Source: CBDDCA01 sp965218205 (GTDB lineage Bacteria; Spirochaetota; Spirochaetia; WTKD01; G963693115). From it: a stretch of DNA of 64,000 bases. Of the stretch, positions 1-8,953 are shown piece after piece; positions within the stretch are counted from its first letter, which is position 1, and each line of letters opens with the position of its first letter. The stretch lies in assembly GCA_965218205.1 (NCBI GenBank), contig OZ244590.1:992001-1056000 (forward strand). Direction: 5' to 3'. The position numbers were made by a program, and so were the translations under genes. Below the pieces are notes generated by a model. The model saw only the letters and a program-made list of their open reading frames with translations. It searched no databases and had not been told where the DNA came from.

Positions 1-22
1 TTTCATGTATAAGGAGGTTTAT

Positions 23-1063
23 ATGAAAAATATAGTTTCTATGGTAGTGATAGTAGCGGTCTTTCTGATAGTTGCTATTAGTTCTGTATCTTGTGTTCGT
101 AATGATGCAAAACAGAAAAAGGAAGCACAGGAAGCACAGGAAGCACAGGAATCATCTCGTCAATCTGTTAAGAGTGATGCTATGCAAAAAACATATCGTG
201 TAGCTTTTATTGCAAGAGCACAACAAGATTCGTTTGCCGCTTGGTTGGTTAATTCACTGGAGCGTGTTGCTAAGCAAGAATATCCTGATATAAAACTTGA
301 TATTTTTGATAGTCAAGCTGATGACGCAAAAGAGAATGCGTTTATTGAAAATGCACTTACTAATAAGTATGATTTGATTATAGTACAGCCAAATAATACT
401 GAAGCTCAGCGTCCCTATATTGAAAAAATTGTCGCTGCTAATATTCCTGTAATAACGACTAACCCTCGAATTGATGTTGCTGGAGCAAATACGGTGGACG
501 CTGATCCGTATGAACAAGCTGCTATCAATGCAAGAGTGGCACTGCAGCAGATTCCTCAAAATGCCAATGTGGTCATTCTTAATGGCCCTCCAGGAAATAC
601 ACATGCTATTAAAAGAAGAGAAGCGTGGCAAAGAGAGTTTTTAGACAAAAGAAATGATGTGACAATAGTAGGGGAACAAATTGCAAATTGGAATAAAGAT
701 GAAGCCATACGATATATGGAAGATTGGGTGCAAGTAAATCCTAAAATTGACGCTGTCATTTCTATGAATGATAATATGGCAGCAGGTGCTATTGAAGTGA
801 TAAAGGATAATAAAGCGTATGAGAATATATTAGTGTATGGAGTTGATGGAACAGTTGAGGCTGCATTGCTTATACAAGAGGGAAAGTTTACTTCTACGTC
901 TTTACAAAATGCGTATACGTTAGCAGAAGTAAATCTTCAGGCAGCTCATGATTTATTGACAGGAAAAGTTGAAAGATTAGACATAGATATAAAATGTCCA
1001 CTATACGATAGTAGTAATGTTGATGAACTTATTCAGATACATAAAGAAGCAGGAGCTTTATAA
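23..1063 (+). CDS. Sugar ABC transporter substrate-binding lipoprotein (ribose/inositol type)
   Basis: Periplasmic-binding protein of the type-1 (peripla_BP_4) family, which captures a sugar or polyol outside the inner membrane and delivers it to an ABC permease. An N-terminal hydrophobic helix ends in the lipobox VSC with Cys24 as the lipidation site. A short Glu/Ala/Gln linker follows, then a two-lobed binding fold from about residue 58 (YRVAFIARAQQDSFAAWL ... IIVQPNNTEAQ ... VISMNDNMAAGAIEVI ... VYGVDGT). The start was chosen at 23 because AAGGAGG sits 6 bases upstream; an earlier in-frame ATG at 5 has no ribosome site. It lies 29 bases ahead of a xylitol-type dehydrogenase and an inositol dehydrogenase, so the ligand is probably a polyol or inositol (inference). 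The ATPase and permease genes are not in the window. Confidence 0.87.
   Translation: MKNIVSMVVIVAVFLIVAISSVSCVRNDAKQKKEAQEAQEAQESSRQSVKSDAMQKTYRVAFIARAQQDSFAAWLVNSLERVAKQEYPDIKLDIFDSQADDAKENAFIENALTNKYDLIIVQPNNTEAQRPYIEKIVAANIPVITTNPRIDVAGANTVDADPYEQAAINARVALQQIPQNANVVILNGPPGNTHAIKRREAWQREFLDKRNDVTIVGEQIANWNKDEAIRYMEDWVQVNPKIDAVISMNDNMAAGAIEVIKDNKAYENILVYGVDGTVEAALLIQEGKFTSTSLQNAYTLAEVNLQAAHDLLTGKVERLDIDIKCPLYDSSNVDELIQIHKEAGAL
122..148 (+). repeat. Three perfect 9-base repeats in the linker of the binding lipoprotein
   Basis: GAAGCACAG is repeated three times head to tail, encoding EAQ-EAQ-EAQ just after the lipidated cysteine. Copy-number change would keep the frame and only alter the length of the tether between membrane and binding domain. 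Confidence 0.85.
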
Positions 1064-1092
1064 TATCATATTTTAATTGCTAGGAGGAGTAT

Positions 1093-2118
1093 ATGCAATC
1101 ATTAGTATTAGAAAAACAACATGTATTATCGTTGAGAGATTTTGATGTACAAGAAACGCTTGGAGCTACTGATGTAAGAATTCAGATAAAGGCCTGTGGC
1201 ATATGTGGGAGCGATGTACATTATTTCAAAGAGGGAAGGATTGGTGATTTTATAGTACGAGAGCCAATGATACTTGGACATGAGGCTTCGGGAGTGGTCA
1301 TTGAAGTAGGAGAGCAGGTGCGTTCTGTAAAGGTAGGAGAGAGAGTATGCATGGAACCAGGTATACCGAATTATATGTCAACGGAATCTTTGGAAGGAAA
1401 CTATAATCTTGATGATGAGGTACGTTTTTGGGCAACTCCTCCTGTGCATGGAGTGATGAGGGAGAGTGTGGTGCATCCAGAAGCATTGACCTTTAAGCTG
1501 CCCGATAATGTCAGCTTTCATGAAGGAGCAATGATTGAGCCACTTGCAGTAGGGGTTGAAGCAGCAAAAAGAGCACATGTGTGTCCTGGCGATATAGCAC
1601 TTGTTACTGGAGCTGGCCCTATTGGAATTTTAGTCGCATTGAGTGCGCTTGCAAGTGGCTGTAGTAAAGTGATCATTTCTGATCTGTCTGATATAAAACT
1701 GAACATTGCATCTCAGTTTGAAGGAATAGTAATAGCAACTCCTACTGAGCTTAGTGAGACAGTAAAGAGAGAAACAGAAGGAAAAGGAGTGGATATATTG
1801 TTTGAGGCAAGCGGTAGTACAGTACTGTTTCCTGATATATTTAGGCGGTGTAAAAAAGCATCTCGTGCAATTCTTGTGGGAATGCCAAGCTCTCCAGTAT
1901 CGCTTGATGTTCCGCTTATACAAACAAGAGGGATAAAAATTGATACTGTATTTCGATATGTAAATTGTTTTAAGCGTGCGTTACAATTAGTTTCATCAAA
2001 AAAAGTACAAATAACAAGCCTTATCAGTAAAACATTTTCTTTTGCAGACTCGGTTGAGGCATATCACTTTGCTGCAGAAGGGAGAGAAGATATAGTGAAA
2101 GTGATGATAGATTTTTAA
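1093..2118 (+). CDS. Zinc-dependent xylitol/sorbitol-type dehydrogenase
   Basis: Medium-chain dehydrogenase expected to oxidise a polyol such as xylitol or sorbitol to the ketose with NAD+. The N-terminal catalytic domain has CGICGSDVHYFKEGRIGDF and GHEASG, carrying the catalytic zinc Cys and His-Glu ligands. The Rossmann domain has GAGPIG at about residue 176. The segment CMEPGIPNY ... RFWATPPVHGVM is characteristic of bacterial xylitol dehydrogenases, and the four structural-zinc cysteines of classical alcohol dehydrogenases are absent, as in that subgroup. The ribosome site TAGGAGGAG lies just before the ATG. It is co-transcribed with the flanking binding protein and IolG-like gene. The substrate is inferred from motif similarity, not demonstrated. 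Confidence 0.85.
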   Translation: MQSLVLEKQHVLSLRDFDVQETLGATDVRIQIKACGICGSDVHYFKEGRIGDFIVREPMILGHEASGVVIEVGEQVRSVKVGERVCMEPGIPNYMSTESLEGNYNLDDEVRFWATPPVHGVMRESVVHPEALTFKLPDNVSFHEGAMIEPLAVGVEAAKRAHVCPGDIALVTGAGPIGILVALSALASGCSKVIISDLSDIKLNIASQFEGIVIATPTELSETVKRETEGKGVDILFEASGSTVLFPDIFRRCKKASRAILVGMPSSPVSLDVPLIQTRGIKIDTVFRYVNCFKRALQLVSSKKVQITSLISKTFSFADSVEAYHFAAEGREDIVKVMIDF

Positions 2119-2138
2119 GAAGCGATAAAAGGAACGAT

Positions 2139-3134
2139 ATGAAAAAAATTGCTCTCATAGGTGCTGGTTTTATTGGAAATATTCATGCTCAGAGTCTTGT
2201 TTGTCATCCAGAGGTGGATTTTAAGTATGTATTTGATGTTGATGCTGAACGAGCAAAGCAATTTGCACAGCAATATAACATAAAAGCTGTTGATATTACT
2301 ACGATTATGGAATCTGATGTTGATGCTGTGCTTATAGCTTCGTCTACAAATACACATGCAGATATTTGTAAGCTAGCAGTAAAATATGGCAAAGGGATAT
2401 TATGTGAGAAGCCTATTGATTTACAATTAAAGAAAGTTCGTGCTATATGTGACATAGTAGAAAATTCTGGTGTTCCTAATATGGTAGATTTTAATCGTAG
2501 GTTTGATGCGAGTCATAGTGCGTTAAAGCAAGCCCTCATGCAAAAAAAAGCAGGGAATATTGAGATTATTCAAATAACAGCCCGCGATCAATCTCCTCCT
2601 TTGTTGGAATATGTGAAAACATCTGGAGGACAGATGCGTGATCAAACAATACATTTTTTTGATTTACTGTGTTACCTGAGTGATGATTATCCTGTTGAAA
2701 TATATGTTATGGCAGATGCTTTGATAAACAAGGAAATTGGAGTTGCAGGAGACACAGATACTGCTGTTATTTCACTTCGTATGTCATCAGGGGCTTTGGC
2801 ACTTATAGATTGTAGCAGACGTTCTCCTTGTGGATATGATGAGCGAATTGAGGTTATGGGATCTAAAGCTATGTTGGAGTCTAAACGTCAAATGCATCGG
2901 CATTTTGCACAGTATGAAGGCAACTATGTCAAAAGTGATGGTTTTTATGATAGCTGGTATGAAAGAATAAAAGATACCTACTACAATGCACTGGATATGT
3001 TTGTACATGTGTTGCATGGAAAAAAGACTTCAGTACCAATTCCTGATTTTAAGGATGGGTTACATACACAGATTATTGCAGAGTCAGCGACTAAATCGTT
3101 ACGGTTGGGGCGACCTATAAAAATACAGTATTAA
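2139..3134 (+). CDS. iolG: Gfo/Idh/MocA oxidoreductase, probable myo-inositol 2-dehydrogenase
   Basis: NAD-dependent oxidoreductase of the Gfo/Idh/MocA family, likely converting myo-inositol to scyllo-inosose. The N-terminal Rossmann fold has GAGFIGNIHAQ (residues 8-18). The active-site motif CEKPIDL lies near residue 90, and GGQMRDQTIHFFDLL carries the Asp and His expected to bind and deprotonate the substrate. Length (331 residues) is normal for IolG. AAGGAAC provides the ribosome site 20 bases after the previous gene, so the three genes form one catabolic operon. Other iol genes are not visible, so another sugar or inositol isomer remains possible. Confidence 0.82.
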   Translation: MKKIALIGAGFIGNIHAQSLVCHPEVDFKYVFDVDAERAKQFAQQYNIKAVDITTIMESDVDAVLIASSTNTHADICKLAVKYGKGILCEKPIDLQLKKVRAICDIVENSGVPNMVDFNRRFDASHSALKQALMQKKAGNIEIIQITARDQSPPLLEYVKTSGGQMRDQTIHFFDLLCYLSDDYPVEIYVMADALINKEIGVAGDTDTAVISLRMSSGALALIDCSRRSPCGYDERIEVMGSKAMLESKRQMHRHFAQYEGNYVKSDGFYDSWYERIKDTYYNALDMFVHVLHGKKTSVPIPDFKDGLHTQIIAESATKSLRLGRPIKIQY

Positions 3135-3140
3135 GCTGTA

Positions 3141-3914
3141 TTAAGTGAGGGAAACACGGAGTATATCTTCTATAAATTGTTCTACTGGTATCAATCCCGA
3201 TAGCTTTTTTGTATATAGCCATTCTGCTGCTCTTACTGCTCCTAAAGCAAAGCCTGAGCGTGTACGTGCTCTATGGCTGAGTGTAAGTGTATCAAAACTA
3301 CTGTCAGCAATTACTTCGTGGTAACCAGGCTCTCTTCCTACTCTTTGTGAAACAATAGCAAGCTGTGATGGATCGATAGGAGTGCCGTTAGGGATGTCTA
3401 TGGTGATGGCAGTTTTTCGATCTAGTGTATCAAGTATTTTTTTTGCAGTAGAAAGTGCTGTCCCAGAAGGGCGATCAATTTTTTGTGCATGATGTGTTTC
3501 TTGTATAGTTATGTCGTACTCTTGAACATTGTTTAAGAATTGAGCGAGTATTTCAGAAGTTTTCATAAATATATGTGCACCAATAGAAAAGTTTGAACCG
3601 TACAGATACGCAATGGAAGATTGTTGTACTATTGATTGAATGTGAGACATATCTTGTGACCATCCTGTAGTACCAATAATTGCAGGTATGGTATTCTGTG
3701 TATATATATGAGCATTTTCTACAATGGAGCTTGCCGTTGAAAATTCGATAGCTATGTCTATAGTTTCTTTTTCAAAATTAATAGCGTTTAGATGAGTGCA
3801 GGTGGCATCTGATGCGTACGGATCAACTGTGTGGACTATGCTATGATTATGTTGTAGAGCTTGTTGCTCTATCTCTTTTCCCATACGACCATATCCTACA
3901 ATAAGAATATTCAT
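3141..3914 (-). CDS. dapB: 4-hydroxy-tetrahydrodipicolinate reductase
   Basis: Cytoplasmic NAD(P)H enzyme of the diaminopimelate/lysine pathway, needed for both lysine and peptidoglycan cross-links. The nucleotide motif GYGRMGKEI is at residues 7-15, GTTGW follows the first domain, and the catalytic and substrate motif ETHHAQKIDRPSGTAL lies at about residues 138-153, with the paired His and the Lys of the family. The length of 257 residues is usual. It follows pta by 14 bases on the same strand, so the two are probably co-transcribed. The convergent iolG-like gene ends 6 bases away, leaving no room for a separate terminator. Confidence 0.95.
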   Translation of the reverse strand: MNILIVGYGRMGKEIEQQALQHNHSIVHTVDPYASDATCTHLNAINFEKETIDIAIEFSTASSIVENAHIYTQNTIPAIIGTTGWSQDMSHIQSIVQQSSIAYLYGSNFSIGAHIFMKTSEILAQFLNNVQEYDITIQETHHAQKIDRPSGTALSTAKKILDTLDRKTAITIDIPNGTPIDPSQLAIVSQRVGREPGYHEVIADSSFDTLTLSHRARTRSGFALGAVRAAEWLYTKKLSGLIPVEQFIEDILRVSLT

Positions 3915-3928
3915 ATGTTCTCCTTTTT

Positions 3929-4939
3929 TTATGTTTTTCTTTCTTGTATAAGCGTCATTGCAGAGCTAATAACAATTTCGTCAGTAGTACAGCCTCGTGA
4001 TAAATCGCTTACGGGAGCAGCAAGCCCTTGTATTATTGGTCCGTAGGCAGAAGCAGAGCCGAAGATTTGAGTGCTTTTGTAGCTTATGTTTGCACTGGCA
4101 AGATTAGGAAAAATAAGAGTGTTGGCTTGTCCTGCTACCGATGAATGAGGAGCTTTGAGCTGTGCTACCTCAGGACGAAGTGCAGCGTCCATCTGTAGCT
4201 CACCGTCAATGAGTAATGTTGGGTGATTTTTCTGCATCTCTGTGGCTGCTTTCTGTACGACATCTACTTCTGGATGTTTAGCAGATCCTTTTGTAGAAAA
4301 AGACAGAAACGCTATTTTTGCTTCTGTTTCAAGATATACCCTACATGTATCTATTGCAGCGAGAGCTATCTGTACTAATTCTTCTGAGTTAGGATGTGGG
4401 ATAATTGCACAATCTGAGAATACAAGGCATCCTTGTTCTCCTAAATGAGTATTGGGATGTTCAATAATAAAGGCAGAGGAAATAAGTTTTAGTCCAGACG
4501 CTACTCCAATTACCTGTAATGCTGCACGTAACACATCAGCAGTCGAAGTGATAGCCCCTGCAATCATTGCATGGTACTCTTCTTTTGCTACGAGTGCGGT
4601 TGCAAAGTAAAGAGGGTTTTTCATGGTAGCATATGCAGTTTCTTCATCAACATTTTTATGTTTTCTTTTTTCATAAAAGAAATGAGCATAGTCTTCTAGT
4701 CTTGTATCTGTTGCACTGTCAATTATTTCTGTCTTGTGTTCATTGAGGTGAATTGAGTAGCTCTCTACTGTTTTTGAAATGGTGTCTTTATTTCCTATGA
4801 GGCAGATATGTGAGACTATGTTCTTTTTTTGTAACAGAGCAGCTGCTTTTAATACACGTTCGTCACTACTTTCAGGGAGTACAAGACTCCTCTGCATTGA
4901 CTGGGCTTTTTGTATTATTTTTTCGCTAAATTGTGTCAT
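3929..4939 (-). CDS. pta: Phosphate acetyltransferase
   Basis: Interconverts acetyl-CoA and acetyl phosphate, the first step of the acetate-forming energy pathway. The protein is the short single-domain form (336 residues) starting SEKIIQKAQSMQRSLVLPE and ending with the conserved GSASAYGPIIQGLAAPVSDLSRG segment that forms the active site. No acetate kinase gene lies in the window. There is no clear ribosome site before the ATG. Instead TATAAT ends 10 bases upstream, so the message would have only a few untranslated bases. Confidence 0.94.
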   Translation of the reverse strand: MTQFSEKIIQKAQSMQRSLVLPESSDERVLKAAALLQKKNIVSHICLIGNKDTISKTVESYSIHLNEHKTEIIDSATDTRLEDYAHFFYEKRKHKNVDEETAYATMKNPLYFATALVAKEEYHAMIAGAITSTADVLRAALQVIGVASGLKLISSAFIIEHPNTHLGEQGCLVFSDCAIIPHPNSEELVQIALAAIDTCRVYLETEAKIAFLSFSTKGSAKHPEVDVVQKAATEMQKNHPTLLIDGELQMDAALRPEVAQLKAPHSSVAGQANTLIFPNLASANISYKSTQIFGSASAYGPIIQGLAAPVSDLSRGCTTDEIVISSAMTLIQERKT

Positions 4940-4949
4940 ATATCACTTT

Positions 4950-4971
4950 ATTATAGTATATTTTATATAAT
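4950..4971. promoter_or_regulatory. Back-to-back -10 boxes for pta and the tyrA-like gene
   Basis: The 38-base gap holds TATAAT on the minus strand (4955-4950), 10 bases before the pta ATG, and TATAAT on the plus strand (4966-4971), 6 bases before the ATG of the tyrA-like gene. Both would give leaderless or nearly leaderless transcripts. No strong -35 hexamer is evident on either side. Confidence 0.55.
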
Positions 4972-4977
4972 AATTAT

Positions 4978-5922
4978 ATGAGGGATACCCGTACTTTAAA
5001 GTGTTGTATTGCTGGACTTGGGAGATTTGGTATGTTCTGGTTTGAGCTATTGTACAAGCACAGAAAGGTGTTGCATGAGATGGGAAGTACTCTTATACAG
5101 AGAGGGGATGCTACTACTGTAGATGCAAGTGTGTCCCATAATGCTTATGCATCAGTGAGCAATATTGAGTTTTTGTTATATGATCCTGCATTTTCAAAAG
5201 AGATGCACACTACAGTACAGAAGATATGTGACACATATACAGCGACAGAGGAAGATGAGGCTACCTATACAGAATTGCATGCCCCTGTTACTACTGAGAT
5301 AAGTATTGCTACAAAAGATACGCTAGCTTTGGCTGATGTTATATTTTTATGTATGCCCATATCGGTATTAGAGACACAAGCAACAGAGCTTCTTTCCTAT
5401 TGTAATGAAAATGTTATTGTATTTGATACATGTTCGGTAAAAGAAAAGCCCGTACAGTGGATAAATGCTGCACGCAAAGCAACACAATATTTTATGGCTA
5501 CTCATCCTCTGTTTGGGCCAGATTCATTTGCGGATGAGCGTAGTAGAAAAATAGTGCTTAGTGCTGTCCATATGACTCATCATCTTCTTGTAGCGTGGGA
5601 AGTATATTTTACCGCTATAGGATTACATTGTTTACAGTTAAGTCCTGCCGAACATGACAAACAGATTGCGTACACACAGGGGCTTACTCATCTTGTAGGT
5701 CGTATCTTAAAACATATTCCACAACAGTCGTGTGCTGTTAGTACTAAGGGATTTTTGTCTTTACAAGAGATTATTTCACAGACCTGCAATGATTCTGCCG
5801 AACTGTTTCTTGATTTGCAGGTACACAATCAGTATTCTGCAGAAGTATGGAATGCTTTTTCACATGCGTATGAGACAGTGCTTGATACACTGCATAAAAG
5901 TGAGAAGGGGAGTAAAGGGTAG
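4978..5922 (+). CDS. tyrA: Prephenate/arogenate dehydrogenase-like protein (TyrA family)
   Basis: Tyrosine-branch enzyme that oxidatively decarboxylates prephenate (or arogenate). An N-terminal Rossmann motif (GLGRFGMFW, about residues 14-22) is followed by ADVIFLCMPISVLE, the DTCSVKEKP loop and THPLFGPDS, which carries the substrate-binding His and Pro of TyrA proteins. The helical C-terminal half has HDKQIAYTQGLTHLVGRIL, also typical. There is an acidic variable stretch at about residues 70-100 between the first strands. No ACT domain or chorismate mutase fusion is present. There is no ribosome site; a TATAAT box ends 6 bases before the ATG. Whether prephenate or arogenate is the substrate cannot be told. 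Confidence 0.82.
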   Translation: MRDTRTLKCCIAGLGRFGMFWFELLYKHRKVLHEMGSTLIQRGDATTVDASVSHNAYASVSNIEFLLYDPAFSKEMHTTVQKICDTYTATEEDEATYTELHAPVTTEISIATKDTLALADVIFLCMPISVLETQATELLSYCNENVIVFDTCSVKEKPVQWINAARKATQYFMATHPLFGPDSFADERSRKIVLSAVHMTHHLLVAWEVYFTAIGLHCLQLSPAEHDKQIAYTQGLTHLVGRILKHIPQQSCAVSTKGFLSLQEIISQTCNDSAELFLDLQVHNQYSAEVWNAFSHAYETVLDTLHKSEKGSKG

Positions 5923-6001
5923 CACAGTGGTGTTTTAGTTTCCTTTTTTTGCTCCTTTGTCGCATTTAATACTTGAACTCGCAGAAGCATGATTTCCTTT
6001 T

Positions 6002-6031
6002 TTGCATTTATACTATAAAGTATGATATAAT
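6002..6031 (+). promoter_or_regulatory. Probable promoter of the following hypothetical gene
   Basis: TTGCAT, an 18-base spacer and TATAAT lie in the 193-base gap after the tyrA-like gene. The predicted start near 6038 leaves a leader of about 78 bases with the ribosome site GGAGG before the ATG at 6116. Nothing else recognisable is in the gap. Confidence 0.5.
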
Positions 6032-6115
6032 TTGTAATTGGGTAAGAGAGTATGGTTTAATCTAATATTGATTATCCATGCTAGCCCCATTATTAATATT
6101 TTCGGAGGGTAGAAT

Positions 6116-7318
6116 ATGGCGTGGCCTGGTGACATAGAAGAAAATAGAATTATTTGTAAGCCATTTAATAATACAGAAGGAAACTCGCCTGTTACTCTTT
6201 TAAAAATTGAAGGAGATCAAAAAGAAAAATTATTGGAGAGGTTAAACTTAATGACTTTAGAAGAAGAATCCCCTATAAGAAAGGTATCCTCTTCCTATAT
6301 GTTACCGTTAATTTCGGCAGCAGGGTTTTATGTTGGATCAAGTGCAAAATTAGGTTCTTCTCTTTTTATGGCTACTACTGATCCTTCAAATTTAATGCGT
6401 ATTGGAGGAGGAGTTGGGAGTCAGTTTATGTCAGCAGGTGGAAAAATTATGAAACAAGCTCCTTTTGTTCCAGCTAAATTAGCAACTTTTTCTATATCTG
6501 CTTCTTTGGTTGCATTCCAGGCAATGGCAATTATAAGTATTCAGAATAGTTTTAAGGTAGTAAATGAAAAATTGGATTCTATTAAGAACATAATTACAAG
6601 AATGGAAAAAAAAGATAATGCAAAGGAGATTGGTAAATTAGAAAGTGCTATAAAAAGAATCTCTATTTTAGAGAAACAGTATGCAATAAATCATCATTTT
6701 ACAAATGATATGATGGTAAGATTATGTTTGTTAGAGAATGAAATAAATCCTATGCTTGAGGAATATCATTGGTTATATGGTAGTCAAAAATTGAATACAG
6801 AGGATGTTATACACTATGTAAACGGACAACAAAGAGATGCTAATATTTTGTTAGCAGCTTCTATTGTTGATATGCAAATATCACTTTTGCTAAGTAAGTT
6901 ACATGTGCAGGAACAACCTAATTATATAAAAATATCTAATGATGATTTTGAACAAAAAATTAATTTTTATAAAAATATTTGGAACACAATTCTTGTTCTA
7001 CCTAATAAAATAAAGGATATGACAGAAGAGATTAAAGAAAGCGTAAAGGCAATGAATGGTTGGCAGAGGAATATGCCTGAGTGGTTGGGTGGAAAGAGCC
7101 GAGAAAGAAAGGATTTAGAATATAAAGCAGAATATTTATCAGAACAAGAAAATGAACTATCAGAAGACAGCAAAATACGTGAAGAACAAATTGGTAACAT
7201 AAAAAAATCTTTGAAACCAACAAGTAGCAATCAACTCCTTTATTTTCCAGATGAAACTGGAGAGTATGTGTGTTATAGTTGTACAAGTGATATTCAGTTT
7301 AAAGAGCCAAGTAAATAA
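6116..7318 (+). CDS. Unrecognised protein with Gly/Ala-rich hydrophobic region and coiled coils
   Basis: Not recognised. No signal peptide is visible. After a polar start of about 60 residues, a stretch to about residue 145 contains two candidate membrane-inserting segments (around LPLISAAGFYVGSS and LATFSISASLVAFQAMAII) separated by a Gly/Ser/Ala-rich piece with RIGGGVGSQFMSAGG. The rest is charged and helical (for instance KVVNEKLDSIKNIITRMEKK and KAEYLSEQENELSEDSKIREEQ), with a C-terminal CYSCTSDIQF motif. That architecture, hydrophobic hairpin then coiled coil, occurs in membrane-acting toxins and effectors, but also in ordinary membrane scaffolds. GGAGGGTAG is a good ribosome site, and the gene has its own apparent promoter. 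It sits alone between housekeeping genes and looks like accessory DNA. Confidence 0.6.
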   Translation: MAWPGDIEENRIICKPFNNTEGNSPVTLLKIEGDQKEKLLERLNLMTLEEESPIRKVSSSYMLPLISAAGFYVGSSAKLGSSLFMATTDPSNLMRIGGGVGSQFMSAGGKIMKQAPFVPAKLATFSISASLVAFQAMAIISIQNSFKVVNEKLDSIKNIITRMEKKDNAKEIGKLESAIKRISILEKQYAINHHFTNDMMVRLCLLENEINPMLEEYHWLYGSQKLNTEDVIHYVNGQQRDANILLAASIVDMQISLLLSKLHVQEQPNYIKISNDDFEQKINFYKNIWNTILVLPNKIKDMTEEIKESVKAMNGWQRNMPEWLGGKSRERKDLEYKAEYLSEQENELSEDSKIREEQIGNIKKSLKPTSSNQLLYFPDETGEYVCYSCTSDIQFKEPSK

Positions 7319-7408
7319 ATCCGACAAATGAGTATCACAACAAAGCCCCACAAACATACGCACTAACAACAACTGTATTTGTGCTACTATAGTAAATGTA
7401 CTATTGTT

Positions 7409-8953
7409 ATGCGAAAAAATATACGGTGTTTCTTTTACTGCTTTCTCATTTTCTCGGTATTGTTGACTGCTTCTTGTTCAAACAATAGAAAGAAGAACAG
7501 CAATATAGTGAAGGATATAACTCCACGAAGTACAGACAATATACCGATTATTGAATCTACCATTCATAGATCAAATGAAAATGTTCCTCAAGAGGCTTCT
7601 GAGGCAATAGTTTCTTCCGAGACAGTATTCTCTAGTTTGGTGCCGAGAGATTATTCAATTATTGGTGTTAAGTGGGCAAACTTGGATGTAGATGATATTG
7701 AAGAGGCGGTAGTGGTTGTTACAAAAAAAAGGCAGAACTCTGTAAATGTGTTGATAGCTAAGTTCAATACAAACACTGAAAGATATTTTTTTCTGTGGCA
7801 AGAAACTACCACCATTATTAGAAACAGTTTTATTTCGTTACATATCTATGATATAAATGATGATGGAAGAAAAGAAATTATTATAGAAGGGAGTAACGAA
7901 AACTTACAGCAACAGCTAACTGTATTTTATTTAGATGCTCCTAGCTATAATCTTAGAAACTATCAAAACATATTTACTATATCAGGAGTAGGAGGGGGAG
8001 ATATTGAGTTGCAATTACCTCAAGATTCATTTTCTTCTGTAAATATTATCGTGTACCAAATTGATGAAACAAAAGAGATAATTGAAAAAAAATCGTATGT
8101 ATGGAACGATGGTATTTCTAACTTTGCTCTTTTACGCAATGAGGTATTTTCTTTTGAAGATCAAGCAAAGGAGCGTGTAAACACATTGAATACACGAGAT
8201 ACTCAAGTATGGCTTACTTTTCTGAACGGGTTATGGGTCTACGAAAAAGATACTCAACATAGCAGTGGTGTTGGAAATGAGCAAATGCATATGCTCTATT
8301 TTTCTAATAACGCTCCTGAGCTAAGTGTGATAAAGAATGACTCTATGCGGTTTTATCAATGGAGTAACAGAGCATCAAGGATGTTTCGTGCTAATATTGG
8401 CATACAAGTGCAAGTTTCTAATATAGTGTTGCCAGATATTTTTGCTTCTTTATCAATAGAAGTATTATCAGAAAAGCAAATAAGCATAGCACTTGAAAAA
8501 GATGAATATAGTGAAGTTATTAGAGGTGTTTTTACACAAGTGAATGTAAATGATATTATTGAGGAAAAGTATGCTCTATTTTCTCTTTTTGAACAATATG
8601 GTATAGCAAGGAAATTGAAGCAAATTCAAGAATGGGTTATTGGAAATAAGGAAGATAGTAATACAGATAATGCCTATGTGTTCTCCCAAGATTCTGTTTC
8701 CATTTTTGTTGTCAATAACAATAACTCGTATACCTATAGAATTTTCAATATAGCAAATGAGTTTTTTATGGAGCTAAAGCATGATGAGCTTTATAGGTTT
8801 TATAAATTTACCAATGTTCATGAAATAGATTTTAATGATGAAGAATCGTCCTTTGCTCTGCTATTACAGCCCTATGTTATTACAAGTAGTAAAGCCTACC
8901 CACTTGATAATGCTAATGATATTCTTCTTAAGAAAAGTGAAAGCGATAGCTAA
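7409..8953 (+). CDS. Lipoprotein with FG-GAP/VCBS-like calcium-type motif
   Basis: Secreted lipoprotein of about 514 residues: the N-terminal hydrophobic helix ends in LLTASC (Cys23). A polar linker follows, then a beta-rich domain containing ANLDVDDIEEAVVVV and YDINDDGRKEIIIEG, Asp-rich loops like those of FG-GAP/VCBS or EF-hand-type repeats. The remaining two thirds carry no motif I recognise. Similar Asp-loop lipoproteins occur in spirochaetes and some are annotated as adhesins, but that assignment is only a suggestion here. I start at the ATG at 7409, which directly precedes a signal peptide, rather than an upstream TTG. TATAGT about 15 bases ahead of it could be the -10 box. The end overlaps the convergent SPOR gene by 4 bases. 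Confidence 0.72.
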   Translation: MRKNIRCFFYCFLIFSVLLTASCSNNRKKNSNIVKDITPRSTDNIPIIESTIHRSNENVPQEASEAIVSSETVFSSLVPRDYSIIGVKWANLDVDDIEEAVVVVTKKRQNSVNVLIAKFNTNTERYFFLWQETTTIIRNSFISLHIYDINDDGRKEIIIEGSNENLQQQLTVFYLDAPSYNLRNYQNIFTISGVGGGDIELQLPQDSFSSVNIIVYQIDETKEIIEKKSYVWNDGISNFALLRNEVFSFEDQAKERVNTLNTRDTQVWLTFLNGLWVYEKDTQHSSGVGNEQMHMLYFSNNAPELSVIKNDSMRFYQWSNRASRMFRANIGIQVQVSNIVLPDIFASLSIEVLSEKQISIALEKDEYSEVIRGVFTQVNVNDIIEEKYALFSLFEQYGIARKLKQIQEWVIGNKEDSNTDNAYVFSQDSVSIFVVNNNNSYTYRIFNIANEFFMELKHDELYRFYKFTNVHEIDFNDEESSFALLLQPYVITSSKAYPLDNANDILLKKSESDS

